From the NCBI GenBank assembly GCA_964598885.1, contig CAZRES010000089.1, positions 1 to 13,125 on the forward strand: a DNA stretch of 13,125 nt. The letters are read 5' to 3'. Position 1 is the stretch's first letter. The number at the start of each line of letters is the position of its first letter. The DNA comes from SURF-33 sp964598885. Its GTDB lineage: Bacteria > Desulfobacterota > Desulfobacteria > Desulfobacterales > Desulfosalsimonadaceae. The position numbers and the translations under genes were made by a program. Under the pieces are notes generated by a model, which ran no database searches, was not told the DNA's origin, and saw only the letters and a list, made by a program, of their open reading frames with translations. This document shows, one piece after another, positions 6,791 through 13,125 of the stretch.

Positions 6791-9661
6791 ATCAAAGCCC
6801 CCAAAAAGCTCATTGAAGTGGCCCTGCCCTTAGACGACATCAACACCGCGTCGGCCCGGGAAAAATCCATCCGGCACGGCCATCCTTCCACCCTGCACCT
6901 CTGGTGGGCCAGACGGCCCCTGGCGGCAGCCCGGGCCGTCTTGTTCGCCCAGCTTGTCAATGACCCCGGCGGCGAGCGCGGGTGGGGCAAATATCCCGGC
7001 CAGACCAAGGAAGATGCCCAGAAAGAGCGGGAGCGGCTGTTTGATATCATCCGCGATCTGGTCAAATGGGAAAACACCACCAACGAAACGGTGCTGGAAC
7101 GGGCAAGAAAAGAGATCCGAAAAAGCTGGCGGGAAACCTGCGACATGAACCGGGGCAGACAGGGTTTTGATCCCGATAAACTGCCCGCGTTTCACGATCC
7201 GTTTGCCGGCGGCGGCGCCATTCCGCTGGAAGCCCAGCGCCTGGGCCTGGAAGCCTATGCGTCGGACTTAAACCCCGTGGCGGTGATGATCAACAAGGCC
7301 ATGATCGAAATTCCGCCCAAATTCGCCGGCCGGCCCCCGGTGAACCCGGATGCGCAAAAAGGCCAGACCACCTTTGGAGATAAAGATAAATGGGCCGGCG
7401 CCCGGGGACTGGCCGACGATGTGCGATATTACGGCCAGTGGATGCGGGATGAGGCGTTTAAACGCATCGGCCATCTGTATCCCAAAGTGGAAGTCACCAC
7501 GGAAATGACCCAGGGCCGGGATGACCTGAAACACATGGCCGGTCAGAAGCTGACGGTAATCGCCTGGATCTGGGCAAGGACCGTGAAAAGCCCCAACCCG
7601 GCTTTTTCTCATGTGGATGTGCCGTTGGTTAAATCCTTTGTGCTGTCCAGCAAGAAAGGCAGGGAAACGTGGCTGAAGCCGATGGTCAACGGAGACAGGT
7701 ATCATTTTGAAATCAAGCTCGACGGGCTTCCTGAAGAGGCCAAGGAGGGAACCAAGTCAGGCAGAGGATCTAATTTCAGATGCATTCTTTCCGATACGCC
7801 CATTGAAGGCAAATACATTAAGGCCCAGGGCAAAGCCGGAAGAATGGGGCAGAAGCTGTTAGCCATTGTGGCGGAAGGACGAAAAGGACGGATTTATCTT
7901 CCCGCCACGGAAGAGATGGAAGAAATTGCAGCATCCGCACAGCCGGAATGGAAGCCGTCAGGCGCGGTGCCGAAAAAACTGACCGGCGGCACCTGCTATG
8001 GATATGGCCTTGACGAATGGGGAAAGCTTTTTACAAACCGCCAGCTTGTGGCCCTGAATGCTTTTTCCGATCTGGTGGCTGAAGCGCGGGAAAAAGTCAT
8101 TGCGGATGCCAAAAAGGCTGGCTGGGAAGATGATGGAGTGGGCATAAATGATGACGGAAATGGCGCTACGGCCTACGGGGATGCAGTGGCGGTCTACTTG
8201 GCTTTCGCGGTTGATAAAGGAACTGATGCTTGGTCCAAAATTACAGGATGGACACATCAAAGAGAAACTCTACGTAATACATTTGCCCGCCAAGCGATTC
8301 CAATGGTTTGGGATTTCGCAGAGGCCAATCCTTTTTCTTCTTCTTCAGGTAATTTTGGAGGATGTATTCAATGGATTGAAAAAGCTTTCGATTATTATCA
8401 TCCAGGCAAGAATGGATTTTCGCAACAAGCAGACGCTTCAACACAAAGCATAACCTTAAATAAGATGGTTTCTACTGATCCTCCATATTACGACAATATC
8501 GGCTATGCGGATTTATCAGATTATTTTTATGTATGGATGAGAAGATCTCTGAAAGCTTTTTTCCCGGATATTTTTGCCTCGATTTTGGTGCCAAAAAATG
8601 AAGAGCTTATTGCTAGTTCTTCTCGCCACGGGAGCAGAAAAAAAGCTGAACAATTTTTTATAGATGGTATGAAGCGTGCTGTTAGAAACATATATGAGAA
8701 ATCCAGCCAGATGTTTCCAGTAACTATTTATTATGCCTTTAAACAAAATGCCAATATAGCATCAACGGGCTGGGAGACCTTTTTAAATGCGGTTATAAGT
8801 TCTGGCTTCGCGATAACGGGAACATGGCCTTTAAATACTGAGCGTGGTGGCAGAACAATAGGAATACAAACAAATGCGTTAGCCTCCAGCATCATTCTCG
8901 TCTGCCGCAAACGCCCGGAAAACGCCCCCGCCATTTCCCGTCGGGAATTCTTACGGGAATTAAAAGAAACCATGCCCGAGGCCCTGGAAATCATGATCGG
9001 CGGCAAAGGGGGCCGCACGCCCATTCAGCCGGCGGACCTGGCCCAGGCCGCCATCGGGCCGGGCATGGCGGTGTACAGCAAATATGCCGGCGTTCTGGAG
9101 GCGGACGGCTCGCCCATGCGGGTGCGCGACGCCCTGATCCAGATCAACCGGGAGATCGATGCGTATTTCAATGCGGCCGAAGGGGAGCTGGATGCCGACA
9201 CCCGCTTCTGCATCGACTGGTTCATGCAGTGCGGATTTAAGGCGGGATCATTCGGAGAGGCGGACGTGCTGGCCCGGGCCAAGGGCACCAGCGTGGACGG
9301 GGTGGATGCCGCCGGCGTGGTGGTATCCGGCCAGGGCAAGGTGCGGCTGCTGGCTTTTACGGATTACCCGGATGACTGGGACCCGCAAAAAGACAAGCGC
9401 AACCCGGTCTGGGAGTCCGCCCATCATCTGATCCGCGCCCTGCGCACCGGCGGGGAGCCGGCCGCGGGCGCGCTGCTGGCCCGGATGCGGGAGCGCACCG
9501 AGCCCATCCGGCAGTTGGCGTATCGGCTGTTTACTCTTTGCGAGCGGAAAAACTGGGCCGAAGAAGCCCTGGCCTATAATGAACTGATTTCTTCCTGGCC
9601 GCGCATTGTCATCGAAAGTGAAAAACACGGCGGAACCCAGGAGCAAATGGAATTGTTTTAA
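6788..9661 (+). CDS. DUF1156 (COG1743) adenine-specific DNA methylase of the Hma system
   Basis: A 957-residue SAM-dependent DNA methylase. The N-terminal DUF1156 segment (about 8-60) shows 'SAREKSIRHGHPSTLHLWWARRPLAAARA'. Motif I, the SAM site, is DPFAGGG (137-143), followed by 'ASDLNPVAV' (D160). The catalytic motif IV is DPPY (564-567), typical of amino-methylases, here probably making N6-methyladenine. About 420 residues separate motifs I and IV. They include the region that in COG1743 relatives forms a Zn-ribbon, whose cysteines are mostly replaced here (S268, F273, C332, S335). The C-terminal region (CGFKAGSFGEADVLARAKGT) is also family-typical. Codons for about residues 476-700 are markedly AT-rich (see the separate entry). 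Likely role: marks host DNA so that the helicase/ATPase spare it. The methylated site cannot be predicted from sequence. Confidence 0.9.
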   Translation: MIKAPKKLIEVALPLDDINTASAREKSIRHGHPSTLHLWWARRPLAAARAVLFAQLVNDPGGERGWGKYPGQTKEDAQKERERLFDIIRDLVKWENTTNETVLERARKEIRKSWRETCDMNRGRQGFDPDKLPAFHDPFAGGGAIPLEAQRLGLEAYASDLNPVAVMINKAMIEIPPKFAGRPPVNPDAQKGQTTFGDKDKWAGARGLADDVRYYGQWMRDEAFKRIGHLYPKVEVTTEMTQGRDDLKHMAGQKLTVIAWIWARTVKSPNPAFSHVDVPLVKSFVLSSKKGRETWLKPMVNGDRYHFEIKLDGLPEEAKEGTKSGRGSNFRCILSDTPIEGKYIKAQGKAGRMGQKLLAIVAEGRKGRIYLPATEEMEEIAASAQPEWKPSGAVPKKLTGGTCYGYGLDEWGKLFTNRQLVALNAFSDLVAEAREKVIADAKKAGWEDDGVGINDDGNGATAYGDAVAVYLAFAVDKGTDAWSKITGWTHQRETLRNTFARQAIPMVWDFAEANPFSSSSGNFGGCIQWIEKAFDYYHPGKNGFSQQADASTQSITLNKMVSTDPPYYDNIGYADLSDYFYVWMRRSLKAFFPDIFASILVPKNEELIASSSRHGSRKKAEQFFIDGMKRAVRNIYEKSSQMFPVTIYYAFKQNANIASTGWETFLNAVISSGFAITGTWPLNTERGGRTIGIQTNALASSIILVCRKRPENAPAISRREFLRELKETMPEALEIMIGGKGGRTPIQPADLAQAAIGPGMAVYSKYAGVLEADGSPMRVRDALIQINREIDAYFNAAEGELDADTRFCIDWFMQCGFKAGSFGEADVLARAKGTSVDGVDAAGVVVSGQGKVRLLAFTDYPDDWDPQKDKRNPVWESAHHLIRALRTGGEPAAGALLARMRERTEPIRQLAYRLFTLCERKNWAEEALAYNELISSWPRIVIESEKHGGTQEQMELF
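8215..8885 (+). other. Low-GC block inside the methylase gene
   Basis: Counting 120-base slices by hand gives about 39, 36, 37 and 41 percent GC at 8281-8400, 8461-8580, 8581-8700 and 8701-8820. The preceding slice 8101-8220 has 55 percent and the following slice 9061-9180 has 63 percent. Codon choice changes too (TTT, ATA, AGA, TCT appear). The block stays in frame and holds the DPPY catalytic motif. It looks like an allelic or recombined segment from an AT-rich homologue. Confidence 0.75.
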
Positions 9662-9665
9662 AAAT

Positions 9666-9676
9666 GAGGTCGCATG
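9666..9676 (+). promoter_or_regulatory. Ribosome binding site and start of the ATPase gene
   Basis: GAGGTCGCATG precedes the ATPase start with the same spacing as before the methylase and again follows a 12-nt gap from the upstream stop. A second ATG follows directly (9677), so translation could begin at either codon. Another ATG at 9664 is out of frame. Confidence 0.65.
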
Positions 9677-12472
9677 ATGACGCTTAAACCATGGACGGAA
9701 ATCGCCGTACCCCATACGGATGTGTTGAAGGGCACGTTTCAGGATGCCGAGTTTGCCGCGGACTTAAGCCGCGTTCACCAGGGCGAGGCCGGCCCGGAAT
9801 ACGGCGATCCCATGCGGTTTTTTGAACGCACGTTTATTACCGAGGGCATGCGCCTGCTGCTGGACGGCGTGGTCCGCCGTCTGGACGGGCGGGGCGGCGA
9901 CCCGGTGGTCCAGCTTCAAACCGCCTTTGGCGGCGGCAAGACCCATACGCTGCTGGCGGTCTATCATCTGGCCGCGGGCCGGGCCAATCCGGCGGATTTG
10001 CGGGGCGTGTCCAAAATTTTAGATGACGCCGGCATCACGGAACCGCCCCGGGCCAATATCGCGGTCATTGACGGCAACCGGCTGGCGCCGTCACAGCCCA
10101 AAAAACAGGGCGAGTTGACCATCAACTGCCTGTGGGGGGAAATCGCGTTTCAGCTCGGCGGGGAAGCCGGCTACCGGATGGTGGCCGATTCCGATGCCAG
10201 GGGCACCTCTCCGGGCAAGGAGATCCTCATATCGCTGTTATCCCAATGCGCGCCCTGCGTGCTGCTGATGGATGAGCTGGTGTCCTATTTCCGGCAGTTC
10301 CAGGAAGGACAGACCTATAGCGGCGGCACCTTTGACTCCAACATTTCCTTTATCAACGCCCTGACCGAGGCCATGACCGCGGTTCCCCGGGCCGTGCTGC
10401 TGGCCTCCCTGCCGGAATCCGACACCGAAGTCGGCAGCATTCAGGGGAAAAAATCCCTGGCGGCCCTGGAGAAATTTTTCGGCCGGGTGCAGGCCCTGTG
10501 GAAGCCGGTGGGCACGGAAGAAGCCTTTGAAATCGTTCGTCGCCGGCTGTTTAATCCCATTTCCGATACCCAGAGCATGGAAGCGGTCTGCCGGAGCTTT
10601 GCGGAAATGTATGCCGGCCAGGCCGACGACTTTCCCATCGAGACCCATGAAAGCGATTACCTGCGGCGCCTGCGCAACTCCTATCCCATTCACCCGGAGA
10701 TCTTCAAACGGCTTTATGAAGACTGGTCCTCGCTGGAGGGGTTCCAGCGCACCCGCGGCGTGCTCAAGCTCATGGCCAAGGTGATTTACCGGCTGTGGAA
10801 GGACGGCAACCGGGATTTGATGATCATGCCGGGCTCGCTGCCGTATTACGACGCCAATGTGAAAAACAACAGCATCTATTATCTGCCCCAGGGCTGGGAC
10901 CCGGTCATGGATAAAGACATTGACGGCGAAAACGCCCAGACCACGGCCATCGACACCCAGGACCCGAGACTGGGCAAAATTCAGGCGGCCCGGCGGGTGG
11001 CGCGCACCATTTTTCTGGGCAGTGCGCCCAGCGTCGGTTCCCAGATGGTGCGCGGCATAGACGGCAAGCGCATTAACCTGGGCGCGGTTTCCCCGGGCAT
11101 GCCCGTGAGCACGGTAAGGGATGCGTTAAGCCGCCTGTCTGACCGGCTGCATTATTTAAACTCCGGCGACGGCCGCTTCTGGTTTGATGTGCGGCCCAAC
11201 CTTCGCCGGGAAATGGAGGAGCGCAAGCGGCGCTTTGAAAACCGGGCCAATGAGGTCAACCCCGAGATCCGCGCCCGGCTGGTAAAGCTGGTAAACCGGG
11301 GATGCTTCGGCGGGGTTCATATTTTTACGCCGGCAGCCGATATCCCGGATGATTTTGACCTGCGGCTGTGCGTGATATCGCCGGAAAAGCCCCATTCCAA
11401 AAAGGCGGGCCTGGCCCGAACAGAGGCGGAACAGATCTTAAAGACAAGGGGCGCTCAGCCGCGGCAGCACCAGAACCGGCTGATTTTTCTGGCAGCCGAT
11501 GAAGACAGCATCGGCCGCCTCCGGGACCAGGTCAAAACCTATCTGGCGTGGAAATCCATTAAGGAAGATTTAGACAACCTGAAACTGAATCTGGATATGT
11601 TGCAGGCCAGACAGGTTGAAAAGCAACTGGCCGGCGCGGAAAGCGGCCTGAACCGGATGATCAGCGAGTGCTACCGCTGGCTGCTTTGCCCGCTTCAGGT
11701 CATTAAAAAAGACGGCGCCCCGGATAAACTGGTCTTTGAAGATATTCCCTTAAACGGCGCCGCCAAAAGCATGATCCAGCAAATCGAGGACAAGCTGGAA
11801 GATGTTGAAATGATCATCAAGAAATGGTCCCCGATTCACTTGGCGGAACTGCTGAAAAAATGGTTCTGGGAAAAAGGCCGCATGGACATCGGCGCCCGGG
11901 AGCTGTGGCAGACCATGTGCGATTATCTCTACATGCCGCGCCTGGCGTCGGCCGACATCCTCCAGCAGGCCATTGCCGCCGGCGTGGAAAGCGGGGATTA
12001 TTTCGGCTATGCCGACGGCCGGGAAGACAGCCGCTATAAAGGCTTGAAGCTCGGAAAAAGACCTTACGTGGTGATCGATGAACGCGCCGTGATTGTTGAG
12101 CTTGAGACGGCCCGAAACGCCATGGCCGCTGCCGGCCCGGCCGGAGAAAAAACCGGCGCGGCGATAGATACCGAAGCATCAACACCCGCGGATGATTCCG
12201 AAGCGGCCGTAAAGACCGATCCCGATACGCCGCCGGCAGCACTGAAAACCCGGTTTTTCGGCACCGTCGAATTAGACCCCCACACCGGCCGGATGGCCTT
12301 TGACCAGATCCACGACGAGATCATAAAGTTGTTTTTAACAAAACCGGGCGTAACCGTCACCCTGCGCCTCGACATCACCGCCCAGTTCTCCGAAGGCTTC
12401 GACGAAAACCTCCAACGCGCCGCCCGTGAAAACAGCGCCGCCCTGGACTTTGATGACGCGGAGTTTGATTGA
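9674..12472 (+). CDS. DUF499 (COG1483) P-loop ATPase of the Hma system
   Basis: A 932-residue protein of the COG1483 'AAA+ superfamily' type. The family signature 'QTAFGGGKTHTLLAVYHLA' holds the Walker A (G86-GGKT-90). Walker B is CVLLMDEL with D200 and E201, followed by 'VSYFRQF'. 'AVLLASLPESDTE' is a likely sensor strand. 'YPIHPEIFKRLYEDWSSLEGFQRTRGVLKLMA' is the conserved lid region. An Ala/Thr/Asp/Pro-rich linker (about 816-859) leads to a small terminal domain (about 860-932, 'FFGTVELDPHTGRMAFDQIHDEI'), which closes many members of this family. Related large P-loop proteins occur in BREX (BrxC/PglY). The gene is third in the operon, 12 nt after the methylase. Its likely part is an energy-dependent or signalling component needed for restriction; its substrate is unknown. 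Length and motifs look intact. Confidence 0.9.
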   Translation: MMTLKPWTEIAVPHTDVLKGTFQDAEFAADLSRVHQGEAGPEYGDPMRFFERTFITEGMRLLLDGVVRRLDGRGGDPVVQLQTAFGGGKTHTLLAVYHLAAGRANPADLRGVSKILDDAGITEPPRANIAVIDGNRLAPSQPKKQGELTINCLWGEIAFQLGGEAGYRMVADSDARGTSPGKEILISLLSQCAPCVLLMDELVSYFRQFQEGQTYSGGTFDSNISFINALTEAMTAVPRAVLLASLPESDTEVGSIQGKKSLAALEKFFGRVQALWKPVGTEEAFEIVRRRLFNPISDTQSMEAVCRSFAEMYAGQADDFPIETHESDYLRRLRNSYPIHPEIFKRLYEDWSSLEGFQRTRGVLKLMAKVIYRLWKDGNRDLMIMPGSLPYYDANVKNNSIYYLPQGWDPVMDKDIDGENAQTTAIDTQDPRLGKIQAARRVARTIFLGSAPSVGSQMVRGIDGKRINLGAVSPGMPVSTVRDALSRLSDRLHYLNSGDGRFWFDVRPNLRREMEERKRRFENRANEVNPEIRARLVKLVNRGCFGGVHIFTPAADIPDDFDLRLCVISPEKPHSKKAGLARTEAEQILKTRGAQPRQHQNRLIFLAADEDSIGRLRDQVKTYLAWKSIKEDLDNLKLNLDMLQARQVEKQLAGAESGLNRMISECYRWLLCPLQVIKKDGAPDKLVFEDIPLNGAAKSMIQQIEDKLEDVEMIIKKWSPIHLAELLKKWFWEKGRMDIGARELWQTMCDYLYMPRLASADILQQAIAAGVESGDYFGYADGREDSRYKGLKLGKRPYVVIDERAVIVELETARNAMAAAGPAGEKTGAAIDTEASTPADDSEAAVKTDPDTPPAALKTRFFGTVELDPHTGRMAFDQIHDEIIKLFLTKPGVTVTLRLDITAQFSEGFDENLQRAARENSAALDFDDAEFD

Positions 12473-12544
12473 GGAAGATCAGGATACCAGACGGGAGAAT
12501 GTCAAACGCGGCTGTCTCAATAAGTGGGCCCGGGCCGTCAAGAC

Positions 12545-12890
12545 TCACGCCGGCTTTCCATTTCCCTCTAGTAAAATTCTGTCGACGTTGATTTGAAAAA
12601 TTTCAGCGATCCGCTTTGCCATCGCGGGCGACAGCCGGCGCTTGCCCCGTTCANNNNNNNNNNTCGGAAATCATATTCTGCCGAATGCTAAGCTTTTCGG
12701 CAAGCTGCGTCTGCGACAGACCGGCCTTGAGCCCGGCGCCGGCAAGCAGATTGCCGATGCGCTTGGACTGCATTTCCTTCCAGAAATCAGTATCCTCAAT
12801 GGCAATGCTTTCAGAATCGCCGGATGTCAGAATGCTGACCTCGAATTTTTTACTGATCCATGTCTGTTGGCGCATAGTCATCCGGGCCAT
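12545..12890 (-). CDS. XRE-family HTH antitoxin-like regulator, spanning an assembly gap
   Basis: The minus strand from ATG 12890 gives an N-terminal part, 'FWKEMQSKRIGNLLAGAGLKAGLSQTQLAEKLSIRQNMIS', reaching the N-run. On the far side the frame continues as 'ERGKRRLSPAMAKRIAEIFQINVDRILLEGNGKPA' to a TGA at 12547-12545. Together they form a complete Cro/C1 (XRE) helix-turn-helix of the HigA-like antitoxin type, in which S-(D/E)-(Y/W)-ERG is the usual link. With ten Ns the halves are out of frame. Replacing them by three bases gives a continuous 112-residue protein, so the gene is probably intact. The start is uncertain: ATGs at codons 4 and 6 are alternatives and none has a clear ribosome site. 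It is convergent with the ATPase gene (72-nt gap). A toxin partner would be expected upstream, but none is recognisable before the window ends. Confidence 0.7.
12654..12663. other. Assembly gap (ten Ns)
   Basis: Exactly ten Ns, a conventional filler for a scaffold join of unknown length. They fall inside the HTH gene. The flanking bases (GA before and T-GAA-CGG after, on the minus strand) are consistent with only about three missing bases. Confidence 0.95.
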
Positions 12891-12993
12891 TGATCACAAT
12901 TTTGAGGGCACGTTCAAGACGAAGTGTCAGATCAAAAAAACTAAGTAGCTTGACAGCATTGTTTGATGTCCAATAATCGCCTGCGCAATGCAT
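12850..12993 (-). CDS. Possible 47-residue protein or remnant upstream of the HTH gene
   Basis: Minus-strand ATG 12993-12991 to TAA 12852-12850 encodes a 47-residue product whose middle, NNAVKLLSFFDLTLRLERAL, looks like amphipathic helices of a genuine protein. It overlaps the predicted 5' end of the HTH gene by about 41 nt in another frame. Either the HTH start is further in, or this is the tail of a decayed partner gene. I do not recognise the family. No clear ribosome site is visible, and the DNA beyond (12994-13125) holds no frame I can support. Confidence 0.25.
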   Translation of the reverse strand: MHCAGDYWTSNNAVKLLSFFDLTLRLERALKIVINGPDDYAPTDMDQ

Positions 12994-13125
12994 GATCGCG
13001 CGACAACGATTGAGCCGACTTCAACCCCGTTGCCGTTCAGTTATCGGCTTTGTAAGTACAACCGTTTGGAACCATCCCCCTTAAAACTATCTGCCTGGAT
13101 ATCAATGGTCTAATTGTAGATACAG

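Noticed and set aside
8638..8644. Seven-A tract in the methylase gene as a phase-variation switch
   Set aside because: Seven As in an AT-rich segment are ordinary, and no similar tract is found near the gene start. A TCT repeat at about 8336-8347 is in frame and would only change a serine run.
3272..12472. Assignment of the operon to DISARM or BREX
   Set aside because: The helicase is DrmD-like and a related methylase and P-loop ATPase occur in BREX, but drmA, drmB, drmC, pglZ and brx small genes are all absent. The three-gene set fits Hma better.
12527..12536. GC-only palindrome GGCCCGGGCC between the ATPase and HTH genes as a terminator
   Set aside because: The arms are five bases with no loop, and there is no following T-tract on either strand.
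1..13125. tRNA genes, CRISPR arrays or insertion-sequence ends
   Set aside because: I saw no cloverleaf-like sequence, regularly spaced direct repeats, transposase motifs or paired terminal inverted repeats.

Overview
The window looks like an accessory (defence/genomic-island) region of a moderately GC-rich Gram-negative bacterium. An environmental Desulfobacterota/deltaproteobacterial scaffold is my best guess, from gene content and codon style only. A run of ten Ns at 12654-12663 marks a scaffold join. Base composition changes sharply along the window: the AbiE region (about 1300-2830) is visibly AT-rich and the three large genes are GC-rich.

Layout. On the left, on the minus strand, are a DUF3592-type membrane protein (339-812) and, just downstream of it, a secreted protein cut by the window edge (1-290). 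A gene-poor stretch (813-1309) follows. Next, still on the minus strand, is an AbiE type IV toxin-antitoxin locus: an intact AbiEi-like antitoxin/repressor (2013-2738) and an AbiEii nucleotidyltransferase toxin broken into two pieces (1310-2013). The abiE promoter overlaps a perfect 38-bp palindrome (2788-2825), a good candidate operator. The spacer between abiE and the next locus carries a truncated ribbon-helix-helix (CopG-like) antitoxin remnant.

The core of the window is a compact plus-strand operon of three large genes with 12-nt gaps: an SNF2-family helicase with a C-terminal DUF3883 domain (3272-6775), a DUF1156/COG1743 DNA adenine methylase (6788-9661) and a DUF499/COG1483 P-loop ATPase (9674-12472). 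This helicase-methylase-ATPase set matches what has been catalogued as the Hma antiviral system. It is related in its parts to DISARM (the DrmD-like helicase) and BREX (methylase plus a large P-loop ATPase), but the diagnostic genes of those systems (drmABC, pglZ) are absent here. The likely logic is self/non-self discrimination by methylation, with the helicase/nuclease-like protein and the ATPase acting on unmodified invading DNA. To my knowledge the mechanism is not established.

At the right end, convergent to the operon, is an XRE-family HTH antitoxin-like gene (12545-12890) interrupted only by the N-run, plus a small overlapping frame of unknown status. The most notable anomalies are a ~670-bp low-GC block inside the methylase gene that contains its catalytic DPPY motif, the broken AbiEii toxin beside an intact antitoxin, and the long palindrome at the abiE promoter.
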